Shown piece by piece: positions 1-7,724 of a stretch of DNA of 64,000 bases (position 1 is its first letter; every line of letters begins with the position of its first letter). The DNA is from Spirosoma profusum (GTDB taxonomy: Bacteria > Bacteroidota > Bacteroidia > Cytophagales > Spirosomataceae). The notes beneath the pieces are model-generated. The model saw only the letters and a program-made list of their open reading frames with translations, was not told where the DNA came from and ran no database searches. The stretch lies in NCBI RefSeq assembly GCF_014699005.1, contig NZ_JACWZY010000024.1:82385-146384 (forward strand), read 5' to 3'. The position numbers were made by a program, and so were the translations under genes.

Positions 1-1
1 T

Positions 2-367
2 CGCGCCGACAACGATCTGCCCGGTATAATCGAGCGATTCGGTGAACGGATTCACTTCATTCACCTGCGAACAACCAAACGAGAAGAAGAGAATGTAGTA
101 GGTGGCCGTCATAATTTCCACGAAGCCGACCACCTCGAAGGCGATGTCGATATGTACGCGGTCATCAAAACCATTGTGCTGGAACAGAAACGGCGGGAGA
201 TGGTCGGTGTTGGCGTTACGTCCATTCCGATGCGCCCTGACCACGGCCACCAGATGCTCGACGATTTACACAAAAAGACGTATCCGGGTTATTCGGCCAT
301 TGGTAGGCTACGCGGTTTAGCCGAACTACGAGGTCTGGAACTGGGCATACTACGTTCGTTAGATTAA
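2..367 (+). CDS. uxuA: Mannonate dehydratase, C-terminal part (cut by window start)
   Basis: This is the last 121 codons of a D-mannonate dehydratase, which converts D-mannonate to 2-keto-3-deoxygluconate in glucuronate breakdown. The visible part reads RIHFIHLR, then NFHEADHLEGDVDMY, then IPMRPDHGHQM, then GYSAIGRLRGLAELRGL, all typical of the UxuA family, including the conserved His/Asp metal-site segment PDHGHQM. The true start lies outside the window. The alpha-glucuronidase and SDR dehydrogenase that follow fit the same pathway: GH67 frees glucuronic acid and UxuA handles it after isomerisation and reduction. A short AAAGAGC/GCTCTTT stem (366-408) overlaps the stop codon. Confidence 0.9.
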   Translation, partial: RADNDLPGIIERFGERIHFIHLRTTKREEENVVGGRHNFHEADHLEGDVDMYAVIKTIVLEQKRREMVGVGVTSIPMRPDHGHQMLDDLHKKTYPGYSAIGRLRGLAELRGLELGILRSLD

Positions 368-467
368 AGAGCGGAAGAGCGTTAAACAATCGGATGGCTT
401 TGCTCTTTGCTTACTTTTCTGCACAAAATTCAACAACGAATCGTTGTTTATAAAACAGCTATTCGTT

Positions 468-1022
468 ATGAAAAATCAACTTGGAATTAGCATCGTCTGC
501 CTACTTCTGGGCTTATTAACTTCCTGTTCCTCTTACCGAATTACTCGTAATCAATCGGATAACACAGCTACCTGGTCGGATTACCGCACCTATGCCTTCC
601 TGGATACGACCCGCCTAAGCGATAGCCCTCGGACGATAACGTACCGGACAGCTATGGAGCAGCTTAAGCAGGCTGTGGCGGCTGAATTTCGGAACCTGGG
701 TTACCAGCCAACAAAAGATAATCCTGATTTATTGGTTAATCTTGGCGCGGTGGTACAGGAGCGAACGCAGACCCGTACGACAACCATCCAGGAGGCTCCG
801 CGCTATATCGGGCAACGACGTTATCACTGGCAAAGTCAGGAAGTGCCCGTTGGTACGTATGAGGAAGGAACTGTCAATCTGCATGTGGTCGATGCGCAGA
901 AAAACGCGTTGGTGTGGGATGTTGCCCTGTCGAGCGTGCTTAACCGGCAGGGCCTTTCGTCTGAACAGATTAACAAGGCTGTGGCAAAACTTTTCGAGAA
1001 GTTTCCGGGACAACAGAAATAA
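468..1022 (+). CDS. DUF4136-type lipoprotein
   Basis: The predicted 184-residue protein begins with a lipoprotein signal (MKNQLGISIVCLLLGLLTSC), so it is probably lipidated at the Cys of the LTSC lipobox and held in the envelope. The rest, with TWSDYRTYAFLD, then NPDLLVNLGAVVQE, then GTVNLHVVDAQKNALVWDV, matches the pattern of DUF4136, a Bacteroidetes and proteobacterial lipoprotein domain of unknown function. An upstream in-frame ATG at 444 would add eight residues. I chose 468 because it gives a clean signal peptide. It stands alone, with a strong terminator-like hairpin behind it (1049-1092). Confidence 0.75.
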   Translation: MKNQLGISIVCLLLGLLTSCSSYRITRNQSDNTATWSDYRTYAFLDTTRLSDSPRTITYRTAMEQLKQAVAAEFRNLGYQPTKDNPDLLVNLGAVVQERTQTRTTTIQEAPRYIGQRRYHWQSQEVPVGTYEEGTVNLHVVDAQKNALVWDVALSSVLNRQGLSSEQINKAVAKLFEKFPGQQK

Positions 1023-1363
1023 GGCTACAGCAGATACCACACACGCAGAAAACGATCAGCTTGAGCTTGCGAGTCCGAGTTGATCGTTTTTTGGGGCAGC
1101 CGCTATAGATCGGTAAAAAAGCTTAAAGAACTACGGATTGATACGTTAATTTGCTAGCATGGCGGCCCGTTGTGCGGTACCATTCAGGAGCTTTCATCCA
1201 ATCTTCTATCCAGATATCCGGCTTACGCCTGATTCCGCTCTGGTTTAAAACGGTACGTACCACGCTCCCATCTCAGTATATAAGCTCCCTGATAGCCTTC
1301 CATACGTAAACATTTACATACAGCTTTGGTTGCTGACCAATCGCCTTATCGTTCCCTTGAATT
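1023..1363. other. 341-bp gap upstream of aguA
   Basis: It holds the terminator at 1049-1092. On the minus strand, 1123-1272 is an open frame of 49 codons with protein-like content (for example WIEDWMKAPEWYRTTG) but no good start and a TGA just before it. It could be a gene remnant or chance. No promoter box was clear upstream of aguA. Confidence 0.4.
1049..1092 (+). terminator. Rho-independent terminator after the DUF4136 gene
   Basis: AAAACGATCA at 1049-1058 pairs with TGATCGTTTT at 1081-1090 (10 bp, perfect), and the right arm runs into six T residues. It lies 26 nt after the stop of the DUF4136 gene. Confidence 0.7.
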
Positions 1364-3475
1364 ATGAAAAAATCGTTTGCCTGGCTACTCTTTCTCCTAC
1401 TATTTGCCGGACGTAGCAACGCAGATGATGGGTATCGGTTGTGGCTGAAATATGACTTGATTCGCGACGCGGCCAAACGTACTACGTATGCTCAGTCGGC
1501 GCAGTTCATTGCGCTTACGGGTAACAGTCCAATTTTGCAAACGGCGGCTAATGAATTGCAAACGGGTTTGCAGGGACTGCTCGGTAAAACCATTCCAATT
1601 ATTGCCAATGCAGGAAATCGGACGGGAGGAATAGTTCTTACGCTACGTAACACTCCCGACGCCGGGGCTGGTACGTTGAACGATGAAGGATATCAGATTG
1701 AACAACGTAGTAATATTCAGATTTCCGCTAAAACCGACCGAGGTGTGCTCTACGGCGTTTTTGCGCTGCTACGTTACGTTCAAACCGGCCAGTCGTTACA
1801 CCGTATCACGCTGACCAGCAATCCTAAAGTTCGGTATCGATTACTCAATCACTGGGACAATACGAACGGAACCATCGAACGTGGCTACGCGGGTGAATCG
1901 CTCTGGAAATGGTTCGAACTGCCCGCTACGGTCGATTCGCGTTACCGCGATTACGCCCGCGCCAATGCGTCGCTGGGTATTAATGGCACGGTAGTCAACA
2001 ATGTGAATGCCAGTGCGCGGTTTATGACCGACGAGTACATCGAAAAAGTGGCCGCGCTGGCGAACGTATTTCGCAACTACGGCATCCGTCTTTACTTATC
2101 GATTTATTTCCCCGCTCCTAAAACCATCGGTGGCCTGAAAACAGCCGATCCACTAGAGCCGGAAGTGAAAAAATGGTGGGCTGATAAGACCAAGGCGATT
2201 TACAAAGCTATTCCCGATTTTGGCGGTTTTCTGGTCAAAGCGAACTCCGAAGGCGAACCCGGCCCGCAGGATTACGGCCGCACTCACGCTGACGGAGCCA
2301 ACATGCTGGCCGAAGCACTGGCACCCTACGACGGCGTAGTGATGTGGCGGGCATTTGTTTACAAAGCCGACCCCAAAGCCGATCGTTTCAAAGCTGCTTA
2401 CGAAGAATTTGTCCCGCTAGACGGTAAATTCAACAAGAAAGTGATCATTCAGGTGAAGAATGGACCAATTGATTTTCAGCCTCGTGAGCCGTTTTCGCCC
2501 ATCTTTGGCAACATGCCTCAAACGCCATTGTCGATGGAGTTTCAGATTACGCAGGAGTACATGGGATTTGCCACGCATACTGTTTTTGAAGCACCGTTGT
2601 TCAAGGAATGCCTCGACAGTGATACGTTCGTAAAAGGCAAAGGTTCGACGGTAGCGAAGGTAGTTGATGGGAGTTTGCATGGCTACAACGTAACAGCCAT
2701 GGCCGGGGTCGCGAATACGGGCTCCGACCGAAACTGGACCGGCAATCCGATGGCGCAGGCCAACTGGTATGCTTTTGGACGGCTGGCGTGGGATCATACG
2801 CTTTCCGCCGAAGCCATCGCCCGCGAGTGGGTGACCATGTCATTAACATCAGAGCCCAAATCGGTACAGACGATCATCAATATGCTGCTAAAATCACGGG
2901 ATATTTACGTAGCATATAACACTCCATTAGGTTTGTCACGTCCGTGGACGGGCGCACACTTCGCCCCCGAACCCTGGCAAAATCGAAGCTCGCGCCCCGA
3001 TTGGACAGCCATTTACTACCACCGCGCCGATTCAGCAGGATTGGGTTTCGACCGAACGACAACAGGAAGCAACGCTCTGGCTCAGTATCGCCCGGAAGTA
3101 CAGCAGCAATGGAACAACGTAGAGACTTGCCCCCTGCCCTATCTGCTCTGGTTTCACCACGTTCCTTGGACGAAGAAACTCACTAATGGCCGCACACTCT
3201 GGGACGAGCTTTGTGTTCATTTCTACAGCGGTGCCGATTCGGTACGTTGGATGCAGCAGCAATGGGTGCAGGTGAAACCAGCCGTTGATCCAGCGATTTT
3301 TGCCGACGTAGCAGGCCGATTATCAACGCAGTATAAAGAAGCCATCTGGTGGCGCGATGCGTGGGTGCTTTACCTTCAGCCGTTCGCCCGACAACCAATT
3401 CCAGCACCTTTCAAGAAACCAGACCGAACGCTGGATGAGGTTAAAAATCTGGTGAATATTTACCAAATGCGATAA
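1364..3475 (+). CDS. aguA: Alpha-glucuronidase, GH67, secreted
   Basis: A 703-residue enzyme that removes 4-O-methyl-D-glucuronic acid from the ends of xylan oligosaccharides. The N-terminus (MKKSFAWLLFLLLFAG) is a signal peptide, so the enzyme acts in the periplasm or outside. GH67 landmarks are visible: KANSEGEPGP with the likely acid E296, NGPIDFQPREP with D370, and ITQEYMG with E398. D370 and E398 are 28 residues apart, as in the known catalytic pair of Cellvibrio japonicus GlcA67A (D365/E393). The length is usual for the family. The stop codon overlaps the start of the next gene by one base (TAATG), so the SDR gene is translationally coupled. Together with uxuA just upstream this forms a glucuronoxylan/glucuronate set. 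Confidence 0.93.
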   Translation: MKKSFAWLLFLLLFAGRSNADDGYRLWLKYDLIRDAAKRTTYAQSAQFIALTGNSPILQTAANELQTGLQGLLGKTIPIIANAGNRTGGIVLTLRNTPDAGAGTLNDEGYQIEQRSNIQISAKTDRGVLYGVFALLRYVQTGQSLHRITLTSNPKVRYRLLNHWDNTNGTIERGYAGESLWKWFELPATVDSRYRDYARANASLGINGTVVNNVNASARFMTDEYIEKVAALANVFRNYGIRLYLSIYFPAPKTIGGLKTADPLEPEVKKWWADKTKAIYKAIPDFGGFLVKANSEGEPGPQDYGRTHADGANMLAEALAPYDGVVMWRAFVYKADPKADRFKAAYEEFVPLDGKFNKKVIIQVKNGPIDFQPREPFSPIFGNMPQTPLSMEFQITQEYMGFATHTVFEAPLFKECLDSDTFVKGKGSTVAKVVDGSLHGYNVTAMAGVANTGSDRNWTGNPMAQANWYAFGRLAWDHTLSAEAIAREWVTMSLTSEPKSVQTIINMLLKSRDIYVAYNTPLGLSRPWTGAHFAPEPWQNRSSRPDWTAIYYHRADSAGLGFDRTTTGSNALAQYRPEVQQQWNNVETCPLPYLLWFHHVPWTKKLTNGRTLWDELCVHFYSGADSVRWMQQQWVQVKPAVDPAIFADVAGRLSTQYKEAIWWRDAWVLYLQPFARQPIPAPFKKPDRTLDEVKNLVNIYQMR

Positions 3476-4263
3476 TGGAAGAACAAATCACAGAAACCCA
3501 AAAAAATCTGACTGTTTTCTCACTTGAAGGCAAACTCGCCCTGATCACTGGTGGTGGCAGCGGCATCGGTTTCGACATTGCCCGCTGTATCGTACAGGCC
3601 GGGGGGCGTGTCGTTATTACGGGTCGGCGGGAGCAGCCGCTTCAGGAAGCAACCAACGTACTGGGCGAACGTGCTACGTATCAGGTCAATGACGTAACGG
3701 AACGAGCATCGCTGAACAAGTTGGTCGAACGTATCGAAACGACGGTGGGACCGATTGATATTCTGGTTAACAACGCAGGTATCAACTTAAAAAAACCGGC
3801 TCTCGACGTAACAGATGAGGATTTCGACCGGATTGTACATACTAATCTGAACTCCGTTTTCAGCCTCACGCGGGCCTGTGCTCAACAGATGATGGCGCGT
3901 AAAAGTGGTTCGATCATCATGATTTCGTCGATGGCTGCTTACTATGGTATCGACCGGGTGGTGGCTTATGCCGCTTCAAAATCAGCTGTTGAAGGGATGG
4001 TAAAAGTATTGGCTTCGGAATTTTCGGGCAACGGCGTGCGGGTGAATGCCATCGCACCCGGATTCATCGAAACGGCCATGAGCAAAACCGCCATGAGTGG
4101 CGACCCCGACCGGTTTGCGCGCGCCATGCGCCGGACTCCGATGGGCGCTTTCGGCAAACCTGAAGATATTGGGTGGGCAGCTGTGTTTCTGGCATCTGAG
4201 GCTGCTCGCTACGTTACAGGCGTTTCGCTGCCTGTTGATGGGGGCAATTCGATTGGTTTTTAA
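3475..4263 (+). CDS. SDR-family oxidoreductase, probably fructuronate/gluconate type
   Basis: A 262-residue classical short-chain dehydrogenase. It shows the cofactor loop TGGGSGIG near residue 26, the NNAG motif, the catalytic Ser within IIMISSMAAYYG, and YAASK with the catalytic Tyr and Lys. The C-terminus GVSLPVDGGNS is typical. The family holds 2-deoxygluconate 3-dehydrogenase, gluconate 5-dehydrogenase and SDR-type mannonate oxidoreductases. Its one-base overlap with the GH67 gene and the nearby uxuA suggest that it reduces fructuronate to mannonate, filling the step before UxuA. This role is inferred from context only. A long inverted repeat (4284-4405) follows. Confidence 0.8.
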   Translation: MEEQITETQKNLTVFSLEGKLALITGGGSGIGFDIARCIVQAGGRVVITGRREQPLQEATNVLGERATYQVNDVTERASLNKLVERIETTVGPIDILVNNAGINLKKPALDVTDEDFDRIVHTNLNSVFSLTRACAQQMMARKSGSIIMISSMAAYYGIDRVVAYAASKSAVEGMVKVLASEFSGNGVRVNAIAPGFIETAMSKTAMSGDPDRFARAMRRTPMGAFGKPEDIGWAAVFLASEAARYVTGVSLPVDGGNSIGF

Positions 4264-4283
4264 CGTAGTGTTTGCTCTTCGAA

Positions 4284-4405
4284 TCAACCTGTAACGCTTT
4301 TTTGTCATTCTGAGGAACGAAGAATCTTAACATATCCTTACCTGAGTGGTAGGCGTTTTTAAGATTCTTCGTTCCTCAAAATGACAAAAAAGCGTTACAG
4401 GTTGA
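4284..4405. repeat. Family-1 double-hairpin element, copy a
   Basis: Arms 4284-4330 and 4359-4405 are complementary over 47 positions with one mismatch, around a 28-nt centre. The family core GTCATTCTGAGGAACGAAGA lies in each arm. The arm complementarity extends well past the core into unique flanks (CAACCTGTAACGC). It sits between two convergent genes and could also stop transcription both ways. Confidence 0.9.
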
Positions 4406-4418
4406 TAGCTACAATTTT

Positions 4419-4874
4419 CTACTTCACCCGTGTCCAGGTACGCGTTTTTCCTAACATACTGATGCCCATTACGTAGCCGCGCATATCAATCGCATTTGGG
4501 TCTCTTAGGGTGATTTCGCAGCCGTAGGTTTTCCCATCTTCGGGATTATAAACCTCTCCATCGCCCCAGACATTATTGCCTTTATAACTTAAATTAGAAA
4601 CCAATATCATCTGCATCAGCGGTCGGCTCCGAAGGTTTTCATCAGGATTTTCGCTATCGACTTTCGGCTTTTTCGTGACCGGGTCGATGGGTTCCTGCAT
4701 CCAGACGAGTTTGCCGTAATATTTATTTCCCTGTTTATAAATCTGAACCTGGTTCCGTTTTTTAGAACTCAGCCATCGCCCCAATACGGCATCAGGGTCG
4801 TCAGATTTCGGCGCCAGGGAGGATAATGTCATACCCAGAATCATCAATAAAGCGCCAACTCGAAAAGCATTCAT
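4419..4874 (-). CDS. DUF2147-family exported protein
   Basis: A 151-residue protein starting MNAFRVGALLMILGMTLSSL, a signal peptide. The body DAVLGRWLSSKKRNQVQIYK, KYYGKLVWMQEP, GEVYNPEDGKTYGCEITL and LRGYVMG-like (here MRGYVMGISMLGKTRTWTR) matches DUF2147, a small lipocalin-like exported domain of unknown role in many Bacteroidetes. A longer frame begins at 4979, but its extra N-terminus is unlike an export signal, so 4874 is preferred. It is convergent with the SDR gene. Confidence 0.8.
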   Translation of the reverse strand: MNAFRVGALLMILGMTLSSLAPKSDDPDAVLGRWLSSKKRNQVQIYKQGNKYYGKLVWMQEPIDPVTKKPKVDSENPDENLRSRPLMQMILVSNLSYKGNNVWGDGEVYNPEDGKTYGCEITLRDPNAIDMRGYVMGISMLGKTRTWTRVK

Positions 4875-5185
4875 AAGGCAGTTAACACAACGTTTGGATA
4901 TATAACGAATTACAAGCCCATTTGTCGATTCAACCTGAAAATTGCCCGAAGGTTCTCTAAATTTGGATGGGTTCATCACACCTGCGCCCTTATAGAAAGT
5001 GTTAATAAAATCCGCTGTGTCAACGCTCTACACGCAGCGTAATTTAAAGACCAATTAGCTCATCTAAAGTTTAATACGTAGACATATTTCTGCAAAAAAA
5101 TTTGCCACAGAAAGTAAGTTGGCAATACCTTTTTCTTTTCTCAGGAAACACTGCTCTGGCCATCCATCCTACTCCTTTTACAAAA

Positions 5186-6715
5186 ATGAAACAACTGTTT
5201 TTTCTCATATGGGCAGTCCTATTCTGGTCGTCTAATTTGTCAGCATCGGCCCAGCAAAATCCGGTGGGTATTTTTGACGGACAAAGCAGCAGCGGCCCGG
5301 CAGTACGTCCCGGCACAGCTACGTACAAAGCTGTTAATCAGACGTATGAGCTGAGCAGTTCCGGCACAACAGTGGGTGGTACGCAGGACGGATTTCACTT
5401 TCTGTGGAAACGTATCAAAGGCGATTTCATCGTGTATGGACGAGGGCAACTTATCGGCAAAGGCACTAATTCCGGGCGAAAAATGGGCTGGATGGCACGT
5501 AGCAGTTTATCGGCTGATGCCGCTCAAGTGAGCGCTGTGGTTCAGGGTGACGGCGCTACGTTGTTGCAGGTTCGGAAAACTGCCGGTGCTACGTCCGAAG
5601 AAAATGCTACGTCTGTAAAAAACGCCGATATCATTCAGCTTGAGCGTCGCGGTACTACGTTCACCGTGCGGGTAGCTCGTTTTGGCGAACCGTTTCAGAC
5701 CCGCGACATAACGGAGCTCGATTTGGGCGAAGAGCTTTACGTTGGTTTGTTCGTCTGCGCGCCCAATCGGAACGTAACAGAAAAGGCACAGTTCGAGGAT
5801 GTACGTATCAGTGTTCCAGTGAGCCTTACCGAACAGCCGAATCGCATGAATCTGGGCAGCCGACTCGAATTGCTCGACGTAGCGACGGGTAAACGAGATG
5901 TCATTCATACCGAAACTTATTCCATTCAGGCTCCTAACTGGACAAGTGATAACAAGTCATTGATTTATAATGGACGTGGCTTGATACAGGCGTTTGATTT
6001 CGCTACCAAACAGGTACGTACTGTGAACACGGGCGATGTAAAAAACAACAATAACGATCATGTCATCTCCTTCGATGGTAAACAAATAGGATTGAGCAGT
6101 GGTGTGACCGCACTCGGTGGTTCTATTATTTACACCGTACCCGTAGAAGGAGGTACGCCGAAACAGATTACCCCAAAAGGGCCTTCGTACCTGCACGGCT
6201 GGTCGCCCGATGGCAAACATCTGGTTTTCTGCGGATCGCGCGATAAGGAATTTGACGTATATAAAGTCCCCGCTGATGGTGGTCCAGAAGTTCGGTTGAC
6301 CGACGCGCAAGGTCTGGACGATGGCCCCGAGTATACACCCGATGGCAAATGGATTTATTTCAATTCCAACCGCACCGGCACCATGCAAATCTGGCGCATG
6401 AAACCCGATGGCAGCGGTCAGGAAGCGGTTACGGACGGCGAATTTCACGACTGGTTCGCCCATATTTCGCCCGATGGCAAATGGATTGTTTTTCTGTCGT
6501 TTCTCAAAGACGAAGTCAAACCCGGCGAACATCCGCCCTATAAACACGTTTACCTACGTCTGATGCCCATGTCGGGCGGCAAACCCAAAGTTATTGCGTA
6601 TATCTATGGAGGTCAGGGCACGATCAATACGCCATCCTGGTCGCCCGACAGCAAGCGCGTGGCGTTCGTCAGCAATACGGATGCGAGTGTCCTGAATCCG
6701 GTGGAGGTTAAGTGA
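5186..6715 (+). CDS. Tol-like beta-propeller exported protein
   Basis: A 509-residue exported protein (signal MKQLFFLIWAVLFWSSNLSA, then SAQQ). Residues about 30-230 form a domain resembling the jelly-roll part of DUF1349-like proteins (DGFHFLWKRIKGDFIVYGRG). The rest is a six-bladed propeller of WD40/PD40 (TolB-type) blades, recognisable by repeated SPDGK, TPDGKWIYFNSNRTG and WSPDSKRVAFVSN segments. Such proteins are annotated as Tol biopolymer transporters, but there is no TolA/Pal context here, so the function is unknown; sugar or signal binding is possible. An upstream ATG at 5102 would add 28 non-signal residues. Confidence 0.8.
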   Translation: MKQLFFLIWAVLFWSSNLSASAQQNPVGIFDGQSSSGPAVRPGTATYKAVNQTYELSSSGTTVGGTQDGFHFLWKRIKGDFIVYGRGQLIGKGTNSGRKMGWMARSSLSADAAQVSAVVQGDGATLLQVRKTAGATSEENATSVKNADIIQLERRGTTFTVRVARFGEPFQTRDITELDLGEELYVGLFVCAPNRNVTEKAQFEDVRISVPVSLTEQPNRMNLGSRLELLDVATGKRDVIHTETYSIQAPNWTSDNKSLIYNGRGLIQAFDFATKQVRTVNTGDVKNNNNDHVISFDGKQIGLSSGVTALGGSIIYTVPVEGGTPKQITPKGPSYLHGWSPDGKHLVFCGSRDKEFDVYKVPADGGPEVRLTDAQGLDDGPEYTPDGKWIYFNSNRTGTMQIWRMKPDGSGQEAVTDGEFHDWFAHISPDGKWIVFLSFLKDEVKPGEHPPYKHVYLRLMPMSGGKPKVIAYIYGGQGTINTPSWSPDSKRVAFVSNTDASVLNPVEVK

Positions 6716-6720
6716 GTTGG

Positions 6721-6784
6721 CAGGGATTGCAGGGTAGCATAGAACGCGGTACAATCCCCGCTCTGCGCTACCCTGCAATCCCTG
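6721..6784. repeat. Inverted repeat between convergent genes
   Basis: CAGGGATTGCAGGGTAGC at 6721-6738 pairs perfectly (18/18) with 6767-6784 around a 28-nt centre. It fills the space between the stops of the beta-propeller gene and the membrane-protein gene. There is no T-run, so it may be a dispersed palindrome rather than a classic terminator. Confidence 0.8.
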
Positions 6785-6789
6785 ACTAG

Positions 6790-7236
6790 CTAGTGCATTT
6801 CCTTCAGTGTCGTCCAGTATAATCCGACGAAAAGCAGGCTAAAAAATACACCGAACGACGTAACAAGCGCTCCAAATCCGTCCAGCGCAACAGGTAGTAG
6901 TAGTCCAGCAGCAACGCCTGCTACGTATATCCAGAAACCAACACGTAACAATCTGAACATCAGAATAGCTCCAATAAGCGTCAGCAACGAATAGGCAAAT
7001 TGCGCAATGGCCAGCGACCGTACTTCGTCGGGGTCATTTGATACCGGTACGTCGCCAGTGGAGCGGTCTTCGTAATATTGTTTGGGTGTTTTTTCAGCTT
7101 CTGGAGTTGGGCGATCGATACGTTGGGTAGTAGAAACAGCATCCGTTTGCAGAAACGATACCGTAGCATCGAACAACCCCAGGGCGCAACTTAGAAAAGT
7201 AAGAATGCAGAGTACTGTTAAAAATTGAGAGCGCAT
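6790..7236 (-). CDS. Four-helix membrane protein, function unknown
   Basis: A 148-residue protein with an N-terminal hydrophobic segment (FLTVLCILTFLSCALGLF), an extramembrane stretch rich in charged residues (about 28-68), then three closely spaced hydrophobic helices (FAYSLLTLIGAILMFRLL, VGFWIYVAGVAAGLLLPVAL, VTSFGVFFSLLFVGLYW). I do not recognise the family. It is monocistronic, divergent from the SCP2 gene. Confidence 0.6.
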   Translation of the reverse strand: MRSQFLTVLCILTFLSCALGLFDATVSFLQTDAVSTTQRIDRPTPEAEKTPKQYYEDRSTGDVPVSNDPDEVRSLAIAQFAYSLLTLIGAILMFRLLRVGFWIYVAGVAAGLLLPVALDGFGALVTSFGVFFSLLFVGLYWTTLKEMH

Positions 7237-7331
7237 AAGTAAGGCGGCCGGGCTGGCGTTCCAGCATCATGTCTGCAATAGAAACTTTATTGACTCGGTA
7301 GCGTTTTCTGAAAAACCATAAGCCAATCGCT

Positions 7332-7628
7332 ATGACTCTTCAGGAACTGACCGACCAGATTCGGAACAAATTTACGAACGCCGACAGCATAAACGCCACC
7401 ATTAAAATCGTAACCGAGCAGGGAAACATTTTTATTGATTCCAAGCAGTCGCCTGCCCAGGTCACAAATGACGACAAACCGGCCGATTGCGAACTGCACA
7501 TCTCTGTGGATAACCTGGTTAAGTTAGGTACTGGCGATCTGAATCCTATGATGGCAGTAATGACAGGCAAACTGAAAATAAAAGGCGATATGGGCACCGC
7601 CATGAAAATGGGGCAGGTTATGGGATAA
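7332..7628 (+). CDS. SCP2 sterol-binding-domain protein
   Basis: A 98-residue protein made of one SCP-2-type domain. The key stretch is DCELHISVDNLVKLGTGDLNPMMAVMTGKLKIKGDMGTAMKM, the usual C-terminal half of the SCP2 fold (a helix, then GKLKIKGD). SCP2 domains bind lipids or acyl-CoA; the bacterial role is mostly unknown. There is no signal peptide, so it is cytosolic. A family-2 repeat separates it from the next gene. Confidence 0.8.
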   Translation: MTLQELTDQIRNKFTNADSINATIKIVTEQGNIFIDSKQSPAQVTNDDKPADCELHISVDNLVKLGTGDLNPMMAVMTGKLKIKGDMGTAMKMGQVMG

Positions 7629-7650
7629 ATTAAAGAGCGAAACACTGAAT

Positions 7651-7720
7651 GAGTGAAAGAGTGAATAAGTAAAAATCTTAAGTTTGTATACATATACAAT
7701 TATCCGCTCTTTCACTCTTT
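7651..7720. repeat. Family-2 hairpin (GAGTGAAA repeats), copy a
   Basis: GAGTGAAAGAGTGAATA at 7651-7667 pairs imperfectly with TATCCGCTCTTTCACTCTTT at 7701-7720. The arms are built of 8-bp units GAG(T/C)GAA(A/T). The right arm ends four bases before the ATG of the Gfo/Idh gene. Confidence 0.75.
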
Positions 7721-7724
7721 GGTT

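Noticed and set aside
1123..1272. 49-codon open frame on the minus strand with protein-like content
   Set aside because: It has no usable start at its beginning, a stop directly upstream, and no recognisable family. It may be a gene remnant, but a chance frame of this length is common.
5957..6547. 196-codon frame on the minus strand within the beta-propeller gene
   Set aside because: It is a mirror frame of a convincing gene with clear repeat motifs on the plus strand and shows no domain of its own.
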